A stretch of 64,000 nucleotides of DNA from Gemmatimonadota bacterium (GTDB lineage Bacteria; Gemmatimonadota; Gemmatimonadetes; Gemmatimonadales; Gemmatimonadaceae), in assembly GCA_021413975.1 (NCBI GenBank), contig JAIOPJ010000036.1, forward strand, positions 1 through 64,000, given 5' to 3'. The notes below the pieces were generated by a model that was given only the letters and a program-made list of their open reading frames with translations, ran no database searches and was not told the DNA's origin. Positions within the stretch are counted from its first letter, which is position 1; the number at the start of each line of letters is the position of its first letter. Below, in pieces: positions 34,603-43,300 of the stretch. Both the position numbers and the translations under genes were made by a program.

Positions 34603-35208
34603 TCACCACTCGAACACCAACGCGGCCGGCGCCTTGAGGGATTCCGCGAGGAAGTACCCGGGTTGGCGCACGAGTCGCCCCCAGGCATCGTCGGCACGGG
34701 TCGGCGAGGTGCGGACCGTGAGGCCGTTCCGGCGCGCCACCACCGACGCGCGGAACAGATGGAACGGATCGGAGACGAGGATCACGCGTGAGAGCCCGCG
34801 GGCCTCGAGCAGCTGCGCGACCGCCTGCAACGATTGCTGCGTGGTCCGGCCGTCGTTCTCGAGGAGGATCGCCGAGTCGGGGACACCGGCGCGCAACACG
34901 TACGTGCGCGCGACCGACGCTTCGCTCTCCGTATCGCCCTCGGCGATCCCGCCCGTGAGGACCACGCGCGGCGCGAACCCCTGGGCGAAGAGTGCCACCG
35001 CATGATCCAGGCGCGCCCGAAGCACCGGCGAGGGCTTCCCGCGATACTGTGCCGCACCCAGCACCACGATCGCGTCGGCGGCGGCGGCCCGATCGTGCGA
35101 GGCGAGCCAGAAGACGCTCGCCGCCGAGCCGAGCCAGAGGGCGCCGGCCACCCCGAGGAGCGCGACGACCACGCGACGACGACGGGACCAGCCGGGGTGA
35201 ACGATCAT
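34603..35208 (-). CDS. YdcF/SanA-like DUF218 protein
   Basis: 201 aa. One N-terminal membrane anchor (VVVALLGVAGALWLGSAASVFWLA) after a basic run, then a DUF218 domain: ADAIVVLGAAQYRGKPSPVLRARLDHA, VVLTGG, TTQQSLQAVAQLLEARG, VILVSDPFHLFRAS. Members such as SanA and YdcF affect envelope integrity; YdcF binds S-adenosylmethionine. The domain probably faces the periplasm. It stands between the M16 operon and the tetR gene. Confidence 0.88.
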   Translation of the reverse strand: MIVHPGWSRRRRVVVALLGVAGALWLGSAASVFWLASHDRAAAADAIVVLGAAQYRGKPSPVLRARLDHAVALFAQGFAPRVVLTGGIAEGDTESEASVARTYVLRAGVPDSAILLENDGRTTQQSLQAVAQLLEARGLSRVILVSDPFHLFRASVVARRNGLTVRTSPTRADDAWGRLVRQPGYFLAESLKAPAALVFEW

Positions 35209-35246
35209 CGAGGGAAGCTACCGGGCCGCAGGACGCGACGGTACGG

Positions 35247-35804
35247 TCAGCGACCGAGCGAGAGCAGCGCCAGCGCGAAGACGTCGAGTTCCGCCTCGAG
35301 CGCGTCGACCGACACGCCGTCCCGCGTCGCCGCGGCGGCGAGCCCGTCGAGCTGCCGCAGCAACAGCCGGCCCACGAACTCCGCCGGGACGCGAGGCATG
35401 AGCTGCAGTCCGCCCAGCACCGCGGTCGCGAGCGCGACCGCCGCGTCCTCGCGCTCCGCCCGCGCGCGCTGCAGCGGCTCGGCGGCCACGTCGGCCTCGA
35501 GCGCCAGTGCTCCCAGCAGCGCGACTTCGCCTTGCACCGTCTCGTCGCGCACCAGCGCGCGCCAGGCATGCATCGCGTCGGTCGCGCGGGCGGCCAGGCG
35601 GAGCCGCTCCGCGCTCGCCCGGCCGAGCGCGTCGACGACGGCGTCGCGCAGCGCGGCCTTTCCCCTGAAATGATAGAGCAGCAGCGCCTTGCTCACCCCC
35701 GCGGCGGCGGCGATCCCCTGCAGGCTCATCGCGCCCACGCCCTTGGTCGCGCCGAGCGTGATCGCGGCCCGGACGATCCGCGTCGCCGCGTCAGCGCGTG
35801 ACAC
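35247..35804 (-). CDS. TetR-family transcriptional regulator
   Basis: 185 aa from GTG 35804, which overlaps the end of the nuclease gene by 14 nt. N-terminal TetR HTH: AAITLGATKGVGAMSLQGIAAAAGVSKALLLYHFRGKAALRDAVV. The C-terminal helical ligand domain is Ala/Leu-rich. Regulated genes unknown; co-transcription with the beta-CASP nuclease gene is likely from the overlap. Confidence 0.9.
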   Translation of the reverse strand: MSRADAATRIVRAAITLGATKGVGAMSLQGIAAAAGVSKALLLYHFRGKAALRDAVVDALGRASAERLRLAARATDAMHAWRALVRDETVQGEVALLGALALEADVAAEPLQRARAEREDAAVALATAVLGGLQLMPRVPAEFVGRLLLRQLDGLAAAATRDGVSVDALEAELDVFALALLSLGR

Positions 35805-37185
35805 TGGCTCCCGGCTCCGGAGTCTCGGCGCGGACCCCGCGCGCGGCGAGCGTCGCGACGAACGCGTCCTGCGCTGCACGCTCACCGTGCACGAGGAAGA
35901 GGTCCGCGAACCGCGGCGAACTCCTGCGCACGGCGTCGAACCAGGCCTGGAGTTCGGTCCGGTCCGCATGCGCGCTGTAGCCGGTGAGTACCTCGACTCG
36001 TGCGCGCAGCGGGATCTCCTCGCCGAACACCTTGATCCGTTCCCGACGCTCGACGATCCGTCGGCCGAGTGTGTGCTCCGCCTGGAAGCCGACGATCAGG
36101 ATCGTGGAGCGGGGATCGCCGGCGCTGTACGCGAGGTGATGCAGGATCCGTCCCGACTCGGCCATTCCCGACGCCGCGATCACGATCATCGGGCCGTTCT
36201 GGTGCATCGTCGCCTTGGAATCCGCGACGTCCGGGGTGAACCGGAGCTGGTCGAACGCGAACAGTCCCTCGAGGTCCTTGAGGTTGGCGCGGACCATCGG
36301 CTCCGTCCGGTCGAAGTCGAGCGTGTTCTCGCGGAACACGTTCGTCGCCTCGGTCGCGAGGGGGCTGTCGATCACCACCGGCACGCGGGGGATCCGCCCC
36401 TCGTTCGTGAGTTCGTGCAGGTCGTAGAGCAGCTCCTGCGTCCGGCCGACCGCGAAGGCCGGGACCAGCACGCGCCCGCCGCGCGCGACGGTCTCGGTGA
36501 CGACGCGTGCGAGCTCTTCGCGCGCACCCGCGACGCTCGTGTGGTCCCGGTCGCCGTACGTCGATTCCATGATCAGCCAGTCCACGTCGGACACGGGCTC
36601 CGGATCCCGGATGATCGGCAATCCCGACCTCCCGATGTCCCCGCTGAAGCCCAGGCGGCGGCGCGTGCTCCCCTCGTCCCACTCCAGCATCACCGAGGCC
36701 GAGCCGAGGATGTGCCCGGCGTCCGTGAAGGTCGCCCAGACGCCCGGCACCACCTCGAACCGCTCGCGATACCGGTGTGGCCGCATCTGCGTGAGCGTCG
36801 TCGAGACGTCGCGCAGGGCGTAGAGTGGTTCCACCGCCGACTTGCGGTGCCGCTTCAGGAAGTCGGCGTCCTTCTCCTGGATGTGCGCGCTGTCGGCGAG
36901 CATGACCTCACAGAGGTCGCGCGTCGCGGCCGTCGCGTGGATGTCACCCCGGAATCCTTCCTTCACGAGGAACGGGAGCCGCCCCGCATGGTCGATGTGC
37001 GCGTGCGACAGCACCACCGCATCGAGTCGATCCACCGCGTACGGCACCCGACGGTTCCGCTCCTGGGTCTCGGCGCGCCGGCCCTGGAAGAGTCCGCAGT
37101 CGAGGAGGATCGCGCGGCCGTTCACGTGCACGAGGTGCGCCGAGCCGGTGACCTCACGGGCCGCACCGAGGAACTGGAGTCTCAT
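35791..37185 (-). CDS. MBL-fold beta-CASP RNA-processing metallohydrolase
   Basis: 464 aa. Metallo-beta-lactamase motif HAHIDHAG plus upstream [28 protein letters not shown]; beta-CASP motifs [42 protein letters not shown]; and the Zn-dependent RNA-specificity C-domain [16 protein letters not shown]. This is the CPSF73-like/YSH1 class, distinct from RNase J by length and by lack of the RNase J C-terminal domain. Likely an endoribonuclease. Followed by tetR. Confidence 0.93.
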   Translation of the reverse strand: MRLQFLGAAREVTGSAHLVHVNGRAILLDCGLFQGRRAETQERNRRVPYAVDRLDAVVLSHAHIDHAGRLPFLVKEGFRGDIHATAATRDLCEVMLADSAHIQEKDADFLKRHRKSAVEPLYALRDVSTTLTQMRPHRYRERFEVVPGVWATFTDAGHILGSASVMLEWDEGSTRRRLGFSGDIGRSGLPIIRDPEPVSDVDWLIMESTYGDRDHTSVAGAREELARVVTETVARGGRVLVPAFAVGRTQELLYDLHELTNEGRIPRVPVVIDSPLATEATNVFRENTLDFDRTEPMVRANLKDLEGLFAFDQLRFTPDVADSKATMHQNGPMIVIAASGMAESGRILHHLAYSAGDPRSTILIVGFQAEHTLGRRIVERRERIKVFGEEIPLRARVEVLTGYSAHADRTELQAWFDAVRRSSPRFADLFLVHGERAAQDAFVATLAARGVRAETPEPGASVTR

Positions 37186-37204
37186 GGCGTCGCGGCCGGA
37201 GCGC

Positions 37205-37381
37205 TCAGCGCTCCGGCTCGGCCTCGCGCGCGAAGACCACCGTGAGCCGCACGCCGTCCTGCGTCATCATCGTCGGGGTCCATCCCCCGCGGCTGCGTTC
37301 GTTGAGCAGGTCCGTCAGCGCGTCCTCGTCCTCGCGCTGATGGCGCGCGAGCCGGAGGATCACCGCCTGATATTCTTTCAT
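37205..37381 (-). CDS. Small DUF4177-like protein
   Basis: 58 aa from ATG 37381. Pattern EYQAVILRL...[23 protein letters not shown]...LTVVFARE matches the beta-alpha-beta DUF4177 type (GGW before the second strand). Function unknown. Its start is only 27 bp from the divergent upp start, so the two promoters must overlap. Confidence 0.7.
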   Translation of the reverse strand: MKEYQAVILRLARHQREDEDALTDLLNERSRGGWTPTMMTQDGVRLTVVFAREAEPER

Positions 37382-37395
37382 GACGCCGAAGATAG

Positions 37396-37401
37396 TAGCT
37401 T
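37396..37401 (+). promoter_or_regulatory. -10-like TAGCTT before upp, leaderless geometry
   Basis: TAGCTT ends 7 nt before the upp ATG and lacks a clear -35. Same spacing class as at 7929 and 52936; identical hexamer to the dnaA -10. Confidence 0.35.
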
Positions 37402-37408
37402 TGCGCGC

Positions 37409-38056
37409 ATGCTGACCACCCCTGCGCTCCCCGGCCTCACGGTCGTCTCGCATCCGCTCGTGCAGCACAAGATCACGATCCTGCGCGACCAGGCGACGCC
37501 GAAGAAGATCTTCAAGGAGCTCGTCGACGAGATCGCGATGCTCATGGCCTACGAGGCCACGGCGGATCTCGCGCTCGAACCGGTCGAGGTCGATACGCCG
37601 CTCGAGACCACCACCGGCCTGCGCGTCGCGGGGAAGAAGCTCACCCTCGTGCCGATCCTGCGGGCCGGCCTCGGCATGGTCGACGGCATCCTCCGGCTCG
37701 TGCCTTCGGCGCGCGTGGGACACATCGGGCTCTACCGCGACCACGATACGCTCAAGCCCGTCGACTACTACTTCAAGATCCCGTCCGACGGCGCCGAGCG
37801 GGAGTTCTTCCTGCTCGATCCGATGCTCGCCACCGGTGGGAGCGCGGTGAGCGCCGTCGGTTCACTCAAGCGGGCCGGTGCGCGGCGGATCAAGTTCCTC
37901 TGTCTCGTCGCCGCGCCGGAAGGCGTCAAGCGGTTGCACGATGCGCATCCCGACGTGCCGATCCTCGCGGCCGCGCTCGATCGCCAGCTGAACGAGAACG
38001 GGTACATCCTCCCCGGACTCGGCGACGCGGGCGACCGGCTCTTCGGCACGCGCTGA
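37409..38056 (+). CDS. upp: Uracil phosphoribosyltransferase
   Basis: 215 aa. Family start [19 protein letters not shown], then [14 protein letters not shown], and the PRPP/uracil-binding C-terminus [17 protein letters not shown]...[14 protein letters not shown]...[20 protein letters not shown]. It salvages uracil to UMP using PRPP. The nucleoside ABC importer and pyrE elsewhere in the window relate to pyrimidine supply but are not linked to it. Confidence 0.97.
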   Translation: MLTTPALPGLTVVSHPLVQHKITILRDQATPKKIFKELVDEIAMLMAYEATADLALEPVEVDTPLETTTGLRVAGKKLTLVPILRAGLGMVDGILRLVPSARVGHIGLYRDHDTLKPVDYYFKIPSDGAEREFFLLDPMLATGGSAVSAVGSLKRAGARRIKFLCLVAAPEGVKRLHDAHPDVPILAAALDRQLNENGYILPGLGDAGDRLFGTR

Positions 38057-38123
38057 GTCGGAGAGCGGGGTTTCCACCGTTGCGGGATTCGCGAATGTCG
38101 TGTTTGTTCGCTTTCACGTCCTC

Positions 38124-38152
38124 TTGTCCGGAATCACGATGCCCTGTATCGT
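38124..38152 (+). promoter_or_regulatory. Sigma70-like promoter for the zincin gene
   Basis: TTGTCC (38124-38129), 17-bp spacer, TATCGT (38147-38152), about 50 nt before the ATG at 38206. Good spacing with moderate hexamers. Confidence 0.5.
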
Positions 38153-38205
38153 TCGGTCCGTGACCATCCGCCTCCGTTGATCGCAGCACGCCGCGCCCCC
38201 ACCGA

Positions 38206-39144
38206 ATGCTGATCAACCTGCTGCCCGACTTCCTCGCCGTCCTCCAGGGCGCCGATCCGGTCGCAGCATACCAGCGCTACTTCGAGACGCATCGCGCCCT
38301 GTTGGGTGCGTACTGGCACAACTACGTCATCGAACCCAGCGGGCCGCACTTCAGCGAGGTCGTGCGCGAGACGGTGCGCGCCGATCGGACCGACCTGCGT
38401 GCCATGCTGGAGCGCACCGACGTCGTCGCGCTCGCGCGCCAGGCCGAGGCCGCGTGCACCGAGCTCTTCGAGGTCGACTCCGACATCGACGTGGTGCTCA
38501 TGGTCGGCGTCGGTGCCGCGAATGCCGGCGAGCTCGTGATCAACGGCCGCGGGGTCGCCTTCGTCTGTCTCGAGCACTTCACCAGCGTCGCCAATCCCAC
38601 GACCCGTGGGCTGGGGCTCGACCCCGAGCTCATCCCGATGTGGCTCGCGCACGAGATCGCGCATTGCGTGCGGTACACGTCGCCCCGCAGTCACGCCGAA
38701 CTACGCCGGCAGATCGGGGCCGCCAACGGGTTCTATTCCTATTGGGAGACGGGACGCCACGCCTCGCTCCGCGAGCACCTCGTCAACGAGGGACTCGCCG
38801 TCCAGGCGTCTCGCCTGCTGAGCCCCGGGCACGCGCCCTGGGAGTACTATGGCTTCGAACGTCGCCAGTACACGCGCGTGCGTGAGCTCGAATCCGTGCT
38901 CGCGCGTGTCGTCACCGAGGACCTCGATCGCGCCGGACTCGGCCTGCGCCTGCGTTGGCTCTCGGGCGGCATGAGCGACGAGGCGCGGACCGTACAGCGC
39001 AACGTCCTGCCCGAACGCTCCGGCTACTGGCTCGGCGCGAAGTTGGTCGAGGAGGCCATCGCCGAGAGGGGAATCGCGTGGGCGCTCAGGGCGCCGGCGC
39101 AGGATCTGGTCCACTTCACCGACGCGGCCGCCCGCACGGCATAG
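38206..39144 (+). CDS. Putative zinc-dependent protease (HExxH, DUF2268-like)
   Basis: 312 aa. Gluzincin-like motif LAHEIAHCVRY (about residue 148 onward) and the third-ligand helix LVNEGLAVQAS some 48 residues later. No signal peptide or membrane segment. It resembles DUF2268/YjaZ-type predicted zincins in layout (N-terminal helical region, catalytic centre). Substrate unknown. Monocistronic between a promoter and a hairpin. Confidence 0.75.
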   Translation: MLINLLPDFLAVLQGADPVAAYQRYFETHRALLGAYWHNYVIEPSGPHFSEVVRETVRADRTDLRAMLERTDVVALARQAEAACTELFEVDSDIDVVLMVGVGAANAGELVINGRGVAFVCLEHFTSVANPTTRGLGLDPELIPMWLAHEIAHCVRYTSPRSHAELRRQIGAANGFYSYWETGRHASLREHLVNEGLAVQASRLLSPGHAPWEYYGFERRQYTRVRELESVLARVVTEDLDRAGLGLRLRWLSGGMSDEARTVQRNVLPERSGYWLGAKLVEEAIAERGIAWALRAPAQDLVHFTDAAARTA

Positions 39145-39166
39145 CTCTGCGGCGCACCGCCAGGTG

Positions 39167-39202
39167 GACGCGCGCGACCGGCTCCGGGGCCGGCCGCGCG
39201 TC
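39167..39202 (+). terminator. GC hairpin after the zincin gene
   Basis: GACGCGCG...CGCGCGTC encloses an inner CCGGC/GCCGG stem, followed by GTCAATTT. Probable terminator between convergent genes. Confidence 0.7.
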
Positions 39203-39213
39203 GTCAATTTCGG

Positions 39214-39235
39214 GATGAATGATGAAGGATGAACG
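39214..39235. repeat. GGATGAA/GATGAAGG short repeat tract
   Basis: GGATGAATGATGAAGGATGA is the same motif as in the 11678-11761 hairpin, here in the mnmE 3' flank. A single unit also occurs near 13052 in reverse orientation. Confidence 0.6.
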
Positions 39236-39276
39236 TTGCTCCTTTCTCTTTCCACCTGCCACTTTCCGCCTGAGTC

Positions 39277-40674
39277 TCATTTCCCCACGCAGAAGCTGCT
39301 GAACACGCGTCCCAGCACTTCCTCGGCGTCGATCCCACCCATCAACTCGTCCAGTGCGAGTACGGCGGCGCGCAGGTGGGTCCCGGCCACGGGCGCGGGA
39401 AGCGAACCGACGTTCCACGCCTCCGCGAAGAGCGCGACCTCGGCGCGCGCCGTCCGCAGCGCGCTCACGTGCCGCGCCCGCATCACCACGGGATGCTCCT
39501 CCCCGGGATCGGGCGTGTGCGTGCGCGCGATCGCGCGCACCGCCTCGCGCAATGCCGGGAGCCCCGCGCCCGTCGTCGCGCTCACCGCGAGCGAGAACTC
39601 CGCGGGCACACCGGCAGGCGCGCTCCAGACGTCGCCTTCGGCGAGCAGGTCGGCCTTGGTGCGCACCGCGATCCGCGGTGCGGTGCTGTGCTTGGCGATC
39701 GCCTCGCACGCCTCAATGAGTGCGGCATCATCGGCGGCGCACACGAGCACGGCGTGCGCGCCCGCGAGGCGCCGGAGACTCACCTCCACGCCGAGTCGCT
39801 CCACGACATCGACACTCTCGCGGAGTCCGGCCGTGTCGACGAACCGGATCGGCAGCGGCTCGTCGTCGACGAGGAGTTCCAGCGCGTCGCGCGTCGTCCC
39901 GGGCTCCGCGCTCACGATCGCCCGGGCATCGCCCGCCAGCGTGTTGAAGAGCGAGGACTTGCCGGTGTTCGGTGCACCCGCGAGCACCACCACGAGACCT
40001 TCGCGCGCGAGTTCCGCGCTCGGCAGGGTCGCCAGCAGTGCGTCGATTCCCGCGCCGGCGCGGCTGGCCGCCTCGAGCGTGCGTGCGCGCGACAGCGGGC
40101 CGTCGTCCTCCTCGGGGAAATCGATCTCGTACGCGATCAGCGCCTCCACCTCGAGCAGCGCCTCGCGCACCGCGCCGAGCCGGTGCGAGAGGGCACCACC
40201 GAGTTGCCGCAGGGCGGCGCGATGCGTCGCGGCCGAGCGTGCCTCGATGAGGTCGGCGATCGCCTCGGCCTGCAGCAGGTCGAGCTTGCCGTGGAGGACC
40301 GCGCGTTCGGTGAACTCCCCGGCGCGCGCCGGACGGGCTCCCGCCGCCACGAGTGCGACGAGCAGCGCACGGCTCACGAACGTGCCCCCATGCACCGAGA
40401 ACTCCACCATGTCCTCGCCGGTGAACGATCGCGGCGCGGCCATCAGGGTGACCACCGCCTCGTCCAGCGGTTCCGCGGGCCGGTCGGGTTGGTGGAGCCG
40501 CGCGCGCGTCGCCTTGCGCGGCTCGAGTCCGGTCGGGACGCCGACGCGCGCGGCGATCGTGCGCGCGGCTGGTCCGCTCAGCCGGACGACGGCGAGTGCC
40601 GCGCGCCCCGCTGCCGTCGCGACCGCGGCGATCGTGTCGCCGCGGAGGTCAGCGCCGCTTGCGCTCGCTCCCAT
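39277..40674 (-). CDS. mnmE: tRNA uridine-5-carboxymethylaminomethyl GTPase
   Basis: 465 aa from ATG 40674, 26 nt inside yidC. N-terminal tetrahydrofolate-binding domain (GDTIAAVATAAGRAALAVVRLSGP; EFTERAVLHGKLDLLQAEAI), central G domain (GAPNTGKSS, GTTRDALE, DTAGLR) and the conserved C-terminal CVGK that supplies the catalytic Cys. With MnmG it modifies wobble uridine. Last of the rpmH-rnpA-yidD-yidC-mnmE group. Confidence 0.96.
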   Translation of the reverse strand: MGASASGADLRGDTIAAVATAAGRAALAVVRLSGPAARTIAARVGVPTGLEPRKATRARLHQPDRPAEPLDEAVVTLMAAPRSFTGEDMVEFSVHGGTFVSRALLVALVAAGARPARAGEFTERAVLHGKLDLLQAEAIADLIEARSAATHRAALRQLGGALSHRLGAVREALLEVEALIAYEIDFPEEDDGPLSRARTLEAASRAGAGIDALLATLPSAELAREGLVVVLAGAPNTGKSSLFNTLAGDARAIVSAEPGTTRDALELLVDDEPLPIRFVDTAGLRESVDVVERLGVEVSLRRLAGAHAVLVCAADDAALIEACEAIAKHSTAPRIAVRTKADLLAEGDVWSAPAGVPAEFSLAVSATTGAGLPALREAVRAIARTHTPDPGEEHPVVMRARHVSALRTARAEVALFAEAWNVGSLPAPVAGTHLRAAVLALDELMGGIDAEEVLGRVFSSFCVGK

Positions 40675-42364
40675 CGGCAACGACCACCGCCGCCGGCTGC
40701 GCCTTGCCCCGCTCGTTCGAGATCAGCCACTGCTGCGGGAGTGCCGCGAAGTTCTGCACGAACCAGTAGAGGTTCAGGCCCGAGGCGAAGTTGATGCCGA
40801 AGACGGTCATCATGACCGGCATCATGTAGGACATCATCTTCGTCTGCGGATTCGGCGGCGAGTTGCGCATGCCGATCCACGACAGGAGGAACATCGAGCC
40901 GCCGGTGATGAAGGGCGCGATGTAGAGCGGGTCGGCGACCGAGATGTCGGGGAACCAGAGGAACGGCACACCGCGGAACTCGATCGTGTTCTGGAACACG
41001 AAGAAGAGCGCGAACAGGATCGGCATGGGGAGGAGCATCGGCAGGCAGCCGGCCAGCGGCGCGAAGGGACTGATCCCCGCGTCGGCATAGACCTTCATCA
41101 CGGCTTCGCGCTGCTTCTCCGGGTCGCCCTTGTGCTTGTTCTGCGCCGCCGTGACCGCCGGCGCGACGCGCTGCATGGTCATCTGCGACCGCATCATCTT
41201 GCTGTTGAGCGGCCACATCAGCAGCCGGATCGACACACCGAAGATGACCAGGATCCAGCCGTACTCGAGGCCCAGCGTGCGCTTCATCCAGAGCAGGACA
41301 CGCATGACGATCGCGGCGAACGGCTGCACCACGCCGCTGATCCATCCGCCGTAGGGGTTGGTGTGCTCGAACTCGCGCCCGAGCGCGACCAGTCGCTCCC
41401 ACTCCTGCGGCCCCGCATAGAGCTCCAGCGCGACGCCCGCGGGACCGATCGGCGAGATCACCGTGGCCTGCGCGCGTGTCGCGAGCTTGTTCACGCGGAC
41501 GGCGCCCGTGACCTGCAACTCCGCGAGCGGCGACGCCACGCTGTCACGCGCGAGCAGGCCGACGAGGAAGTACTTGCTCTTCGCGACCGTCCACGTGAAC
41601 GGCCCCGCGCGCAGCAGGCGCTCGCCCGGATCCGGCTTGCGGAAGTCGACGCGCTCGGCGCCGCCGGCCGGCGTGCGCATGGCGTACGCCAGGTGCCGCC
41701 GGTCATCGGTCGAGTCGCGCTCCTGCGTGTCGAATCCCTGCGGGAGATCGGTCAGCAGGAACGCCGGCGCGCTCACGCCCGTGACCTGCACGTCGACGTC
41801 GGCGAGATAGTTGGAGTCCGCGAGCGTGTACGTGATGCTCGCGCTGCCCGTGCCCACCGGGGCGGTGAACGTCAGCCGCTTCCGTCCGTTGCTCTCGTCC
41901 TCGACGACGGCGAAATCCATCCGGTCGAGTGCGATCGTGTCGCCGCCCGCGATGAGTCGGTAGCGCAGCAGTGGCTGTCCGCCGTCGCTGAGCCGCACGA
42001 GACCCGTGCCGCCACCGAGCCGCTTGTAGCGCGGCAGGTCGGCCCCGAGCAGCGTGCCGCCACGCGTGCTGAAGTCGTACGTCGCGAGCGCGTTCGTGAG
42101 ACGCACGGTGCGCGCCTCGACGGCCGGCGTGGGCGGAGCGACGGGCACCGCACCTTGCGCCGCCCCTGCAGCCGCGGCCGCGCCGATCGTCGACGCTCCC
42201 GTGCCGGTCGCGCCGGTCGACGTCGTGGCGGTCGCTGCCGGCACCGATGTGGTCGCGGCGGGCACGGAGCTGTTCACCGGCCGCGCGGCACCGGGGAAGA
42301 TGCGCGGCGTGATCACGATGACACCCATCGTGAGCAGGAGCGCGAGGAAGAAGCGCTTATCCAT
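40649..42364 (-). CDS. yidC: Membrane protein insertase YidC
   Basis: 571 aa. N-terminal anchor ([14 protein letters not shown]), a long Ala/Thr/Pro linker, periplasmic P1 domain ([18 protein letters not shown]...), then five-helix core with [53 protein letters not shown]-like hydrophilic-groove segment, and basic C-terminus (GSERKRR). It inserts and folds inner-membrane proteins with or without Sec. Overlaps yidD and mnmE. Confidence 0.96.
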   Translation of the reverse strand: MDKRFFLALLLTMGVIVITPRIFPGAARPVNSSVPAATTSVPAATATTSTGATGTGASTIGAAAAAGAAQGAVPVAPPTPAVEARTVRLTNALATYDFSTRGGTLLGADLPRYKRLGGGTGLVRLSDGGQPLLRYRLIAGGDTIALDRMDFAVVEDESNGRKRLTFTAPVGTGSASITYTLADSNYLADVDVQVTGVSAPAFLLTDLPQGFDTQERDSTDDRRHLAYAMRTPAGGAERVDFRKPDPGERLLRAGPFTWTVAKSKYFLVGLLARDSVASPLAELQVTGAVRVNKLATRAQATVISPIGPAGVALELYAGPQEWERLVALGREFEHTNPYGGWISGVVQPFAAIVMRVLLWMKRTLGLEYGWILVIFGVSIRLLMWPLNSKMMRSQMTMQRVAPAVTAAQNKHKGDPEKQREAVMKVYADAGISPFAPLAGCLPMLLPMPILFALFFVFQNTIEFRGVPFLWFPDISVADPLYIAPFITGGSMFLLSWIGMRNSPPNPQTKMMSYMMPVMMTVFGINFASGLNLYWFVQNFAALPQQWLISNERGKAQPAAVVVADGSERKRR

Positions 42365-42596
42365 CTCGAGGCGAGGCGGAAGGAGGTTCGGGCACCGGGT
42401 CGAAACCCCCGGCGCGGAAGGGGTGGCAGCGCGCGATGCGTTTCACCGCGAGCCACCCGCCGCGCAGCGCTCCATGCTTCTCGAGCGCCTCCACGGCGTA
42501 GTGCGAACAGGTCGGATGGTAGCGGCACGCCGCCGGCAGCAACGGAGAGAGCACCACCTGGTAGGCACGCACGAACAGGATCAGGAGCCGTTTCAC
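42357..42596 (-). CDS. yidD: Membrane protein insertion efficiency factor YidD
   Basis: 79 aa. Family hallmark: [31 protein letters not shown] with three Cys, then [17 protein letters not shown]. It assists YidC-dependent insertion. Overlaps rnpA by 4 nt and yidC by 8 nt. Confidence 0.96.
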   Translation of the reverse strand: MKRLLILFVRAYQVVLSPLLPAACRYHPTCSHYAVEALEKHGALRGGWLAVKRIARCHPFRAGGFDPVPEPPSASPRDG

Positions 42597-42922
42597 GCTC
42601 GCCCTCCGCCCAGGCGCGCCATCACGCGCTGCACGTCGGCCGCCAGCATCGCATGGTCCGCGCGGTACGCCTCGGGCGCCGCACGCAGCACCACGTCGAG
42701 CGGCGGCAACGCCGCGAGCGCCGGCATGAGCGTGGTGCGACCGAGCTCGCGGAGCCGACGCTTCACCTTGTTGCGCGCGACCGCGCTCTGCTTGTGTCGT
42801 GGCACGATGATCCCGATGCGCGGAAGAAGCGAAAGGGAAGCGATGTACCGAACCTCGAGGTGCGCGGTTCGGATTCGCTTCCCTTCACGACGCACCGCGT
42901 CGAGATCCGCCGCCCGCGTCAA
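42593..42922 (-). CDS. rnpA: Ribonuclease P protein component
   Basis: At least 109 aa. The RNR motif is present ([17 protein letters not shown]). The TTG at 42922 gives [15 protein letters not shown], but in-frame codons upstream read LRFPPPRRL, which fits the usual N-terminal FP..RL segment. No ATG or GTG precedes it. A CTG at 42964, inside the 3' end of rpmH, is the only other plausible codon and would give 123 aa; an in-frame TGA lies just upstream. Hence the start is unresolved. Partner of the RNA at 47.1-47.3 kb. Confidence 0.93.
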   Translation of the reverse strand: MTRAADLDAVRREGKRIRTAHLEVRYIASLSLLPRIGIIVPRHKQSAVARNKVKRRLRELGRTTLMPALAALPPLDVVLRAAPEAYRADHAMLAADVQRVMARLGGGRA

Positions 42923-42953
42923 CCGCCGAGGCGGCGGAAAGCGGAGGGAGATC

Positions 42954-43118
42954 TCAGGCGCCAGCGTACTTGGTCGGCAGCTTCACGGTGAGCTGCTTGC
43001 GGCCCTTCTTGCGGCGGCGGCTCAGGACCTGACGCCCCCACTTGGTTTCCATGCGTGCGCGGAACCCGTGCGTCCGGATACGACGCTTGTTGCGCGGGCG
43101 ATAAGTCGGCTTCCCCAT
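42954..43118 (-). CDS. rpmH: 50S ribosomal protein L34
   Basis: 54 aa from ATG 43118 to TGA at 42954. Translation begins [20 protein letters not shown] and continues [20 protein letters not shown], then ends [11 protein letters not shown]: the typical L34 basic motif GFRARM..GR.vL..RR.KGR with a longer C-terminal tail. It is the first gene left of the dnaA-side intergenic region, as in most bacteria. No other reading frame here is credible. Confidence 0.96.
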   Translation of the reverse strand: MGKPTYRPRNKRRIRTHGFRARMETKWGRQVLSRRRKKGRKQLTVKLPTKYAGA

Positions 43119-43300
43119 CGTCACTCCAAAAGGCTATGAAATCACTGGCGGACAGAACCGTAAACCTAGTTGGGGACATGGCTTAGGTCAACCCAAGAGA
43201 TGCAACTGTCCCGCTGGCTCGCATACACGAACGTTGACTTGTCCACACGGGCGGGGTAGCTTGGCCCCCCCACCAGATATCCACACCCGCTCGGCACGGA
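43119..43300. other. rpmH-dnaA intergenic region with DnaA boxes, part of oriC candidate
   Basis: 182 bp between divergent rpmH and dnaA. It holds TTGTCCACA at 43239-43247 (one mismatch from TTATCCACA) and ATATCCACA at 43277-43285 (also one mismatch). The first lies between the -35 and -10 of the dnaA promoter, suggesting autoregulation by DnaA. Confidence 0.65.
43234..43262 (+). promoter_or_regulatory. dnaA promoter
   Basis: TTGACT (43234-43239), 17-bp spacer, TAGCTT (43257-43262), start about 31 nt before the ATG. A DnaA box occupies the spacer immediately after the -35. Confidence 0.7.

Noticed and set aside
39236-42991. Very long plus-strand frame across mnmE-yidC-rnpA
   Set aside because: Crosses several well-identified minus-strand genes; Ser/Thr/Ala/Arg-rich shadow.
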